Part shown: positions 15,202 to 22,104 of the stretch, one piece after another
How the letters are laid out: each line of letters begins with the position of its first letter
Numbering within the stretch: the stretch's first letter is position 1
Assembly: GCA_003343905.1 (NCBI GenBank)
Contig: QAKI01000046.1
Coordinates: forward strand, 1-35,154
Direction: 5' to 3'
Length of the DNA: 35,154 nucleotides
Source: Subdoligranulum variabile
GTDB taxonomy: Bacteria; Bacillota; Clostridia; Oscillospirales; Ruminococcaceae
Notes under the pieces: model-generated
Databases searched by the model: none
The model's input: only the letters and a program-made list of their open reading frames with translations
What the model was told of the DNA's origin: nothing
Position numbers and translations under genes: made by a program

Positions 15202-15210
15202 ATTATAGCA
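15202..15210 (-). promoter_or_regulatory. Extended -10 promoter of parA-parB
   Basis: On the minus strand TGC-TATAAT (TATAAT at 15202-15207) forms an extended -10 about 55 bases before the parA GTG. The -35 region is a T-run rather than TTGACA. The parS at 15271-15286 lies about 60 bases further upstream. Confidence 0.6.
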
Positions 15211-15270
15211 CAGCTTGGGCCGGTAAAAAAGGGTTTTGGGATAAAATTTGGGCCGGAAACGGGCGCGGAA

Positions 15271-15286
15271 TGTTCCACGTGGAACA
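15271..15286. promoter_or_regulatory. parS site (ParB binding centromere)
   Basis: TGTTCCACGTGGAACA is a perfect 16-bp palindrome, two symmetric changes from the consensus parS TGTTTCACGTGAAACA. It lies upstream of the parAB operon, a usual place for origin-proximal parS. Confidence 0.93.
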
Positions 15287-15329
15287 TTTTGGAGTGATCG
15301 GCGTAGGGATTTGCTGGGGGTGAGCCGGT

Positions 15330-16175
15330 GGGGGTAGTGCAGCCGGGAAACAGGACCCCTCAGGCTGCTGCGCGTCCTTGGCCGGGTTGCGGTTGGCGCA
15401 TCATGCTGCGCGCCTTGGGGCGGTGCTTGCATTCTGCGACCGCTGCCCCTGACTCCGTCTCGCTGCATCCGCCGCAGGCGGCGCTCGACTCCGCAGCCCC
15501 TAAGAGGGGAGCCTTTTGGGTGGGCAACCACTTATAAAGCCTTCCCCAAGAGGGCAGCCCTTAACAGGCAGTAGAGTAAAAGCCTCCCCTCCCAGGGGAG
15601 GTGTCTGCGAAGCAGACGGAGGGGTGGAAACTTTCCCGCAGCCCGGAACCTTACGGGCCGCCAGAAACAAACGGCGGGGTACGACCCCGCCCTACAGAGC
15701 GACCGGTGACGGGCGGCCATTATGTAAAATTGCATAACGACCGCGAACACCCACGGGCGGCATACATGCCGCCCCTACAATCTGGCGAAATGCGTACCAT
15801 AAAAATATGCTCTTCGCGGCGGTTCGTAGGGCGGGGTCTTGACCCCGCCGCGGGAACATTCCGGCAGGTGCGGCACAGCCGGACAGTGAAACCCCTCAGT
15901 CTGCGCCTGCGGCGGATGCAGCGAGACGAAGCAGGGGCCGTGGTCGCAGAATGCAAGCGCCGCTCCAAGGCGCGCAGCATGATGCGGGAACCGCAACCCG
16001 TGGGTGGCTGCCGAAGGCAGACGGAAGGGTGGGAACATTCCCGCAGCCCGGAACCTTACGGGCCACCAGAAACAAACGGCGGGGTACGACTCCGCCCTAC
16101 AGCAACGGGAACGGGTTCGCCGCCGTGCAAAACCGCATTGCCGCTATGAACACCCACGGGCGGCATACATGACCC
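15330..16175. repeat. Repeat mosaic in the parA-noc spacer
   Basis: The 15290-16280 spacer lacks genes. Modules in order: short copy of the GCGCATCATGC element (15390-15510, plus); CCTCCCC-type double hairpin (15580-15625, plus); GTAG palindromes at 15673-15695 (-), 15755-15778 (-) and 15826-15849 (+), spaced 82 and 71 exactly as at 5564-5740; another GCGCATCATGC element (15900-16010, minus); GTAG palindrome 16078-16100 (-); and a half palindrome from 16156 cut off after GGGCGGCATACATG. The order repeats that of the 5.3-5.8 kb cluster, which indicates a composite unit. Confidence 0.85.
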
Positions 16176-16280
16176 TCCCCTGTGCCGCCCCGGCGCGCTT
16201 ATCCCCTGTTTGGCTCCGGCTGCGTTTTTCCTCTTTTCTTACCTCTTTTCCTGTTTCCAAAAGAACCAGCCGATTTCAAA

Positions 16281-16315
16281 CAAAAACCAGACCACAGGTC
16301 CCCCTGTGGTCTGGT
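16281..16315 (-). terminator. Terminator of the noc-like gene
   Basis: The stem ACCAGACCACAGG (16286-16298) / CCTGTGGTCTGGT (16303-16315), followed on the minus strand by TTTTTG, about 40 bases past the stop. Confidence 0.85.
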
Positions 16316-16356
16316 CTCCCCTCTCCTATATAAATAAGGAAGCGCCCCTCCCCTCT

Positions 16357-17325
16357 TTACAGCAGTTGCACCGCGAAACTCTCCTCCTCCTCGGCCACGG
16401 CGTCCGCAGGCGCCGCCGCGTCCGGCATCCCGGCGGTGGTGGCGGACGCTGTCCCCTGCATCCCCGCCGCGCTCTGCGCCGCCCCGCCCTGCGGCGGGAC
16501 CGGTACGCCGGGGGCCACCCGCCCGTCGCTGCCCACCGGGATGCGCACGATGTACTCCAGGCACCCGTCTTTCTTGTCGCAGCTTGTTGTGGCCGCGATC
16601 CCCTTCTGCGTCATCAGGTCCACCGCGTGCTGCAATGTGTTCACGAAAAACCGCACGTCCCGCACCATCGGGATGGTCTTGCGGCAGGGGCTTGGCCCTT
16701 TGGGCGCGGCCAGCATGCTGTCCACCAGCTTGTCGGCCTGGCGCACGCTCATCTTGTCGCGGGCGATCTTTTCCAGCGCGGCCGTGCGGCGGTTCTCCGG
16801 CAGGCGCAGCACCGCGCGGGCGTGGCGCTCGGTCAGGTGGTTGGCCGTGCAAAGCTGCTGCTGTTCGGGCGTCAGCGTCAGCAGGCGCAGCTTGTTGGCC
16901 AGCGCGGGCTGGCTCAACCCCAGACGCCGGGCGGCTTCGGCCTGGGTGCAGCCCCACAGCCGGATCACCTCTTTGATGCCCCGCGCCGTGTCGAAGGGGT
17001 CCAACTGGCTGCGCTGTAAGTTTTCCAGCAGGCCCAGCGCGGCGGATTCGCTGTCGTCGTAGTCCGCCAGGATGGCCGGGATCTTTTCCAGCTTGGCAAG
17101 GCGGCAGGCGCGCAGGCGGCGCTCCCCCGCCACAAGCTGGTATTTGCGCAGCCCTACCCGCCGCACGCTGACGGGCTGCAGCAGGCCGTTTTGCAGGATG
17201 CTGACGGCCAGGGCGGCGATCTCCGGCTCGTCGAAGGCGGTGCGCGCCTGATAGGGCGACGGCTCGATGCTGTCGATGGGCAGCATCATCACCCGCCCCT
17301 GTTTTTGAGTGTCTTTTCTGGACAA
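16357..17325 (-). CDS. noc: ParB-family protein, Noc-like (nucleoid occlusion)
   Basis: A 322-residue ParB/Spo0J-family protein: IDSIEPSPYQAR, the CTPase box GERRLRACRLA (from residue 67), ENLQRSQLDPFDTA, an HTH (CTQAEAARRLGLSQPALANKL), then a long, low-complexity C-terminal tail rich in Ala, Pro, Gly and Val. The position between rsmG and parA is that of Bacillus noc, the nucleoid-occlusion paralogue of ParB. Bacillus Noc has an N-terminal amphipathic membrane helix; here the N-terminus is short (SRKDTQKQGRVMM) and lacks one, so membrane-linked occlusion is uncertain. The start is TTG at 17325, with GGGAGGG seven bases upstream; the upstream extension to 17406 would read through the terminator hairpin of rsmG. 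Confidence 0.8.
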   Translation of the reverse strand: MSRKDTQKQGRVMMLPIDSIEPSPYQARTAFDEPEIAALAVSILQNGLLQPVSVRRVGLRKYQLVAGERRLRACRLAKLEKIPAILADYDDSESAALGLLENLQRSQLDPFDTARGIKEVIRLWGCTQAEAARRLGLSQPALANKLRLLTLTPEQQQLCTANHLTERHARAVLRLPENRRTAALEKIARDKMSVRQADKLVDSMLAAPKGPSPCRKTIPMVRDVRFFVNTLQHAVDLMTQKGIAATTSCDKKDGCLEYIVRIPVGSDGRVAPGVPVPPQGGAAQSAAGMQGTASATTAGMPDAAAPADAVAEEEESFAVQLL

Positions 17326-17357
17326 AGTGGTTCCCTCCCTGCGGAATTGGTGACAAC

Positions 17358-17392
17358 AAAAAAAGCTATGCTTTTCCTGGTAAAAGCATAGC
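17358..17392 (-). terminator. Terminator/attenuator between rsmG and noc
   Basis: On the minus strand GCTATGCTTTT (17382-17392) pairs with AAAAGCATAGC (17365-17375), followed by a seven-T run. It lies past rsmG and 33 bases before the noc-like start, so noc probably depends on partial readthrough or its own promoter. Confidence 0.85.
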
Positions 17393-17451
17393 ATAGACAG
17401 GGACAAAGGGAAATGAAAATCGTTCGTGCAAAAGGGCGTGGATTCGCGCTG

Positions 17452-18156
17452 TTACAGCGGTTTTTTTGCGATTTTTCCGCCGTTCCGGGGGTAAACGGTC
17501 GGAGTCTGCGATATTTTTTCGCACACGACCAGCGTGCGGGCGCTGCCGTCGGGCAGCGTGAAGGACCGGGTCCCGGCGGCGCGGCCGCCCAGCTTTTTGA
17601 GGGCGGCGGTGCTGGCGGACAGTTCTTCGGGCGCGTCGGGGCCTTTGAGCGCGATAAAGACGCCGCCCACCCGCACCAGCGGCAGGCAGTATTCGCACAG
17701 CACCGGCAGCGCGGCCACAGCGCGGGCGCAGGCTACGTCGAACTGTTCGCGCCAGACCTTGCGGGCGGCTTCCTCGGCGCGTTCCTTGGCGAACTCCACG
17801 CCGGTCAGGCCCAGTTCGGCGCACAGGTATTTGAGGAAGTCCACCCGCTTGCCGGTGGGTTCCATCAGGGTGAGCTGCAGGTCGGGCTTGTAGATCTTGG
17901 CGACGACGCCGGGGAAGCCCGCGCCGGTGCCCACGTCCACCAGCCGGCCCGCAACTTCGGGCTGGGCGGCAAAGAGAAGGCTGTCCGCAAAGTGGCGGTC
18001 CTCGATGCCTTCGGGGGCGGTGATGGCGGTCAGGTTGACCTTGCGGTTGTAGTCCACCAGCAGCGCGGCGTAGCGGTCCAGCAGGTCCAACTGGGTGGGG
18101 GTCAGGTCGATGTTCCACGTGGAACATTTTTGAGCCAGACGTTCTTTGTCGATCAT
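17452..18156 (-). CDS. rsmG: 16S rRNA (guanine-527 N7) methyltransferase
   Basis: A 234-residue class I SAM-dependent methyltransferase (GidB). The SAM-binding loop VDVGTGAGFPG lies at 73-83; LMEPTGKRVDFLKYL and ARAVAALPVLCEYCLPL are typical of RsmG. It methylates N7 of G527 in the 530 loop of 16S rRNA; loss gives low-level streptomycin resistance in other bacteria. ATG at 18156 is preceded by AAGGA nine bases upstream. Codons 10-15 (KCSTWN) are written by a parS site, so the gene carries a centromere in its coding sequence. It is separated from mnmG by about 800 bases of repeats, unlike the tight layout in Bacillus. Confidence 0.95.
   Translation of the reverse strand: MIDKERLAQKCSTWNIDLTPTQLDLLDRYAALLVDYNRKVNLTAITAPEGIEDRHFADSLLFAAQPEVAGRLVDVGTGAGFPGVVAKIYKPDLQLTLMEPTGKRVDFLKYLCAELGLTGVEFAKERAEEAARKVWREQFDVACARAVAALPVLCEYCLPLVRVGGVFIALKGPDAPEELSASTAALKKLGGRAAGTRSFTLPDGSARTLVVCEKISQTPTVYPRNGGKIAKKPL
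18111..18126. promoter_or_regulatory. parS site inside rsmG
   Basis: The same 16-bp palindrome TGTTCCACGTGGAACA as at 15271, here within the 5' part of the rsmG coding sequence. The two sites are 2.84 kb apart and identical. Confidence 0.93.
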
Positions 18157-18230
18157 GGGGCGTATTCCTTTCATTGTGGCGGCGTACACGCCGCCCCTGC
18201 ATCGGATGGGAGACTTTGAGACTGTTCGGG

Positions 18231-18910
18231 TTGTTCTGCCTGGCGGGAGGTAGAACCCCTCAGTCTGCGCCTGCGGCGCAGCCAGCTCCCCTGGTAGGGG
18301 AGCCTTTAACGGGCAGTAGAGTAAAGCCTCCCCTTTAGGGGCTGCGGAGTCGAGCGCCGCCTGTGGCGGATGTGGTAAGGCAAACTATCTTTCGCTGAAT
18401 CATAATCGCCTTTTCGGCGATTAAATACAGAGGTTCGCCCTTCGCTCATCGCTCCGGTCGTTGCCGCTTCGCGGCAAGGCAGCGGTCGCAGAATGCAAGC
18501 GCCGCTCCAAGGCGCGCAGCATGATGCGCCAACCGCAACCCGTGGGTGTCTGCGAAGCAGACGGAAGGGTGAAAACTTTCCGGGAGACAGTGCGCCGCCC
18601 TTTAGCAACCCCCTCAGGCCGCTGCGCGTCCAGCTCCCCTGGTAGGGGAGCCTTTGCCGGGCGGTAGAGTAAAGCCTCCCCTCGTAGGGGAGGTGTCTGC
18701 GAAGCAGACGGAGGAGTGAAAACTTTCCGGCAGACAGTGCGCCGCCCTTTAGCAAACCCCTCAGGCCGCTGCGCGGCCAGCTCCCCTGGTAGGGGAGCCT
18801 TTTTGAGTGAGCAGCAACCTAAAGCAGTACCTAAAAGGGGAGCCTTAACGGGCAGTAGAGGAAAAGCCTCCCCTTTCAGGGGAGGTGTCTGCGAAGCAGA
18901 CGGAAGGGTC
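18231..18910. repeat. Repeat mosaic in the mnmG-rsmG spacer
   Basis: The 18157-18965 spacer lacks genes. It begins with a degenerate palindrome of the GTAG family (18178-18202, with GCAG). It then holds double hairpins of the GCTCCCC type (18254-18307, 18608-18655, 18754-18803, all minus) and of the CCTCCCC type (18671-18717, 18863-18909, plus). A long 210-bp GCGCATCATGC element lies at 18331-18545 (inverse of 10673-10880). A direct repeat of about 85 bp occurs at 18571-18655 and 18718-18802, so one hairpin module duplicated in tandem. Confidence 0.85.
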
Positions 18911-18965
18911 TTGTACGTTCCGGCAGCCCGGAACTTTCCGGGCCAAGAAAAACAAATCTCCGGCT

Positions 18966-20840
18966 TCACTCCCCCGCCTTACGTTTCAGCAGCGCCAGAC
19001 TCAACTGCGCAATGTCGCTGGGCGAAACGCCGGGGATGCGCCCGGCCTGGGCCAGCGTGCGGGGCCGGATGCGCCGCAGCTTTTCGCGCGCTTCCAGCGT
19101 CATCGTCTCGATGGGGTCGTAGTCGAAATCTTCGGGGATGGCCACCCGCTCGTGCCGCTGGATGTCCCGGATGACCCGCTCCTCGCGCGCGATGTAGCCC
19201 GCGTAGCGGATCTCGGTCTCGATGCGCTGGGCCATGGCGGGCGTTACGCCCTCCCCCCAGCCGATGACTTTCGACAGACGCTCGTAGGTCACGGCGGGGC
19301 GGCGCAGCAGTTCCAGCGCGGTGCCGCCGCTCTCGCCCAGGGCGGAGCCGTCGGGCGTGACGGCCCGCAGGTCGGCCAGCTTGACGCGGGTGCGCCCCAG
19401 CCGGTCCAGTTCGGCCTGCTTCAGATCCCGGTCCCGGCAAAAGACCGCCCAGCGCGCGTCGTCCACCAGCCCGTATTCCCGACCGATGGGCGTCAGCCGC
19501 TCGTCGGCGTTGTCCTGCCGCAGGCTCAGGCGGTATTCGCTGCGGCTGGTCATCATGCGGTAGGGGTCCAGCACGCCCTTCGTCACCAGGTCGTCCACCA
19601 GCGTGCCCAGATAACTGGTGTGGCGCGCCAGCACCAGTTCGCTTTTGCCCAGCGCGTGGCGCGCGGCATTCAGCCCGGCCAGCAGGCCCTGGGCGGCGGC
19701 TTCCTCGTAGCCGGACGTGCCGTTGAACTGCCCCGCGCCGTACACGCCCGCCGCCACCTTGCTTTCCAGCGTGGGCTTGAGGGTCGTGGGGTCCACACAG
19801 TCGTATTCGATGGCGTAGGCCGGGCGCATGATCTCCAGATGTTCAAAGCCTTTGATCGTGCGGTACATGGCGTTCTGCACGGCCTCCGGCAGACTGGAGG
19901 AAAGCCCCTGCAGGTACATTTCCTCGGTGTCCTCGCCGCAGGGCTCCACGAATACCGGGTGGCGATCCTTCTCTTTGAAGCGCACGACCTTGTCCTCGAT
20001 GGAGGGGCAGTACCGCGGCCCCACGCCCTGGATGTCGCCGCCGTACAGCGGCGAGCGGTCCAGATTGTCCAGGATGACCCTGTGGGTATCGGGGTTGGTG
20101 TAGGCGATGTAGCAGTCCACCTTGTTGTGCATCGGCGTGCGGGTCAGGAAGCTGAAGGGCTGCAACAGTTCGTCGGGGTCGCCGGGCTGACATTCCAGCT
20201 GCGAAAAGTCGATGCTGCGCCGGTGGACGCGGGCGGGGGTGCCGGTCTTGAAGCGCCGCAGCGTGAAGCCCTGTTCCACCAGAGAGCGGGTCAGCGCGGT
20301 GGCGGCGTGGGTGCCGTCGGGGCCGCCGTCGTAGTGGGCCTCCCCCACAAAGATGCGCCCGCCCAGCGTGGTGCCGGTGGCGATGACCGCCGCCCGGCAG
20401 CCGTAGTACCCGCCCAGCGCCGTCACGACGCCCGCGACCGCGCCGTTCTGGATGTCCAGCCGCACGACCTCGGCCTGGTGGATGTCCAGGTTGGGGGTCT
20501 GTTCCAGCGCGTGCTTCATCCAGATGTGGTAGCGTTTGCGGTCGGTCTGCACGCGCAGACTGTGTACGGCGGGGCCTTTGCCGCGGTTGAGCATCCGGCT
20601 TTGCAGAAAGGTGGCGTCGGCGGCCAGGCCCATCAGCCCGCCGAGGGCGTCCACCTCCCGCACCAGATGCCCCTTGGCGGTGCCGCCGATGGAGGGGTTG
20701 CAGGGCATATTGCCGATAAAATCCAGCGTGAGGGTGAACACGGCGGTCTTGGCGCCCAGCACGGCGGCCGTATGGGCGGCCTCGATGCCGGCGTGGCCCG
20801 CGCCGATCACGATCACGTCATAATTGCCTAAAATATCCAT
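18966..20840 (-). CDS. mnmG: tRNA 5-carboxymethylaminomethyluridine synthase subunit MnmG
   Basis: A 624-residue FAD-dependent protein (GidA). The dinucleotide-binding motif GAGHAG is at 13-18; MPCNPSIGGTAKGH with C47 and a second conserved Cys in PRYCPSIEDK are the catalytic cysteines of the family. The C-terminal helical domain (GVTPAMAQRIETEIRYAGYI) binds tRNA and MnmE. With MnmE it installs the cmnm5 group on U34 of tRNAs reading split-box codons. Full length, with AAGGA six bases before ATG. Its partner mnmE is 1.3 kb upstream, separated by tandem repeats and an orphan gene, a looser layout than usual. Confidence 0.97.
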   Translation of the reverse strand: MDILGNYDVIVIGAGHAGIEAAHTAAVLGAKTAVFTLTLDFIGNMPCNPSIGGTAKGHLVREVDALGGLMGLAADATFLQSRMLNRGKGPAVHSLRVQTDRKRYHIWMKHALEQTPNLDIHQAEVVRLDIQNGAVAGVVTALGGYYGCRAAVIATGTTLGGRIFVGEAHYDGGPDGTHAATALTRSLVEQGFTLRRFKTGTPARVHRRSIDFSQLECQPGDPDELLQPFSFLTRTPMHNKVDCYIAYTNPDTHRVILDNLDRSPLYGGDIQGVGPRYCPSIEDKVVRFKEKDRHPVFVEPCGEDTEEMYLQGLSSSLPEAVQNAMYRTIKGFEHLEIMRPAYAIEYDCVDPTTLKPTLESKVAAGVYGAGQFNGTSGYEEAAAQGLLAGLNAARHALGKSELVLARHTSYLGTLVDDLVTKGVLDPYRMMTSRSEYRLSLRQDNADERLTPIGREYGLVDDARWAVFCRDRDLKQAELDRLGRTRVKLADLRAVTPDGSALGESGGTALELLRRPAVTYERLSKVIGWGEGVTPAMAQRIETEIRYAGYIAREERVIRDIQRHERVAIPEDFDYDPIETMTLEAREKLRRIRPRTLAQAGRIPGVSPSDIAQLSLALLKRKAGE

Positions 20841-20851
20841 GATGAGTCCTT

Positions 20852-21272
20852 ATAAATAGATAATAGATAAAAGATAATAGATAATAGATAATAAATAAGG
20901 ATGCGCGCTATGCGCGCAAATTCAAAATAAGAGAGAAGCAAAAAGCAAAGGGGCGGTTGAGGGAAAGAAAAAATAATAGATAAAAGATAATAAATAAGGA
21001 TGTGCGCTATGCGCGCAAATTCAAAATAAGAGAGAAGCAAAAAGCAAAGGGGCGGTTGAGGGAAAGAAAAAATAATAGATAAAAGATAATAAATAAGGAT
21101 GTGCGCTATGCGCGCAAGTTCAAAATAAGAGAGAAGCAAAAAGCAAAGGGGCGGTTGGGGGAAAGAAAAATAATAGATAAAAGATAATAGATAATAAATA
21201 GGGATGTGCGCTATGCGCGTAAATTCAAAATAAGAGGGAGACAGAAAAAAGGGCAGTTGGGGAAAAGTAAAA
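20852..21272. repeat. Tandem array of about 99-bp units (4 copies)
   Basis: Four units, with the GGATG anchor at 20899, 20998, 21097 and about 21202 (period 99, 99, 105). Each unit has an AT-rich tract of GATAATA words, a 7-3-7 hairpin (TGCGCGC-TAT-GCGCGCA in the first unit, slightly decayed later), TTCAAAATAAG, and a purine-rich end GGGGCGGTTGAGGGAAAG. The last unit carries an extra GATAATA word. It lies just upstream of mnmG and fills the gap to the four-helix-bundle gene. Its AT-tract-plus-hairpin plan matches the repeats flanking mnmE. Confidence 0.9.
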
Positions 21273-21303
21273 AGAATAGATAAGCAAAAGGCGCGGGGGA
21301 AGT

Positions 21304-21663
21304 TTAAGAAGAGCTATCCCCTTTTGTGGTCTTGAGAGTGGCGATCAGGATTCGTTTGATTTCAAGGCATTGTTGCAGAAGCTGGAGGGCGGTGCTTTTT
21401 TCCAGCGCGCCTGTTTCCTGCAGCAGTTCGAGCCAGTATTCGGTTTCTGCGGTCTCTTTCAATGCGATTTGCAGTTTGGCAACAAAATCGGCACGGCTTA
21501 CGCCGTACACAGCTTCCCGCACGTTTGCACCGATCGAAGTGGCGCTTCGCAGAAGTTGACGGGCTAGCACCTCGTCTCCGCGGTTTTTCGCAAGCACCCT
21601 GTATAGACGGATGACCTGTACGGAAAAAGAAAAGGTCTTTTCTCGCAGCACGTTTTTTTCCAT
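21304..21663 (-). CDS. Four-helix-bundle protein (23S rRNA intervening-sequence family)
   Basis: A 119-residue helical protein of the IVS/four-helix-bundle family: TFSFSVQVIRLYRVL, ARQLLRSATSIGANVREA, SRADFVAKLQIALKETAETEYWLELL, and a last helix TALQLLQQCLEIKRILI. The family was first seen in rRNA intervening sequences of Leptospira; relatives (Avd) bind reverse transcriptase and template RNA in diversity-generating retroelements, but no RT is in this window. The start at 21663 follows AGAGG seven bases upstream; the longer frame from 21801 has no family similarity. It lies between two tandem-repeat arrays in the mnmE-mnmG gap, which suggests insertion. The function is unknown. Confidence 0.82.
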   Translation of the reverse strand: MEKNVLREKTFSFSVQVIRLYRVLAKNRGDEVLARQLLRSATSIGANVREAVYGVSRADFVAKLQIALKETAETEYWLELLQETGALEKSTALQLLQQCLEIKRILIATLKTTKGDSSS

Positions 21664-21802
21664 GGTGCAACCTCTGAACGTATGGTCGTAGTCTGCCCCG
21701 TGGTTCCCCATCGCGGACGATGGGACATCCCCTCGGCAAGTCGCTTTTGAGCAGGCCGGCAATCGGCAACACTTGCAATTCTGTTCCTGTATTGCTTTCA
21801 AA

Positions 21803-22055
21803 CGGTGGCTTTCTCCGCCTGCCGGGTACCCGTTTTGAGGGGGCCGGGCGCTTGGTAAAGTTTATAAACGGTTTTTACAAAACCGTCTTTGTGTTTTAAC
21901 GGCCACTTTCCCCCACCTACCGGATACCCATTTTGAGCGGGCCGGGCGCTTGGCAAACTTTATAACAGGTTTTATAAAATAACCTTTGCGTTTTAACGGC
22001 CACTTTCCCCCGCCTGCCGGATACCCATTTTGAGCGGGCCGCAGGCCCGCGATCC
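21803..22055. repeat. Tandem array of about 98-bp units (3 copies)
   Basis: Units start near 21803, 21901 and 21998, each with CTTTC(T/C)CC(G/A)CCT(G/A)CCGG(G/A)TACCC then TTTTGAG(C/G)GGGCCG. The first two continue with GGCGCTTGG(T/C)AAA and an imperfect hairpin of varied sequence (AAACGGTTTTTACAAAACCGT, AACAGGTTTTATAAAATAACCT). The third runs directly into the repeat flanking mnmE at 22028. The remaining 21664-21802 holds no gene I can support. Confidence 0.85.
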
Positions 22056-22100
22056 ACCAAATTTATTATCTATTATCTATTATCTATTATCTTTTATCTC
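22028..22100. repeat. Inverted repeat flanking mnmE, left arm
   Basis: TTTTGAGCGGGCCGCAGGCC... at 22028-22070 matches the reverse complement of 23589-23631 over 43 bases with one difference. It contains a 7-3-7 hairpin GCGGGCC-GCA-GGCCCGC and is followed by TATTATC words up to the mnmE stop. Confidence 0.9.
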
Positions 22101-22104
22101 AATT

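Noticed and set aside
13509..15323. 604-residue plus-strand open frame opposite parB and parA
   Set aside because: Antisense to two well-recognised genes and their spacer; low complexity composition and no motif.
15290..16356. Replication origin (oriC) in the parA-noc spacer
   Set aside because: The parS sites suggest origin proximity, but no cluster of DnaA boxes (TTATCCACA type) or AT-rich unwinding region was seen, and the spacer is filled with GC-rich repeats.
18885..20831. 648-residue plus-strand open frame opposite mnmG
   Set aside because: It is an antisense shadow of the intact mnmG gene caused by GC-rich codon use; its translation is rich in His, Gly, Val and Gln with no domain and no ribosome site.
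20852..21272. CRISPR array
   Set aside because: Units repeat along their whole 99 bp, so there are no unique spacers, and no cas gene is near.
21664..21801. N-terminal extension of the four-helix-bundle gene to 21801
   Set aside because: The extra 46 residues have a Cys-rich random look, no family similarity, and a better start with a ribosome site exists at 21663.
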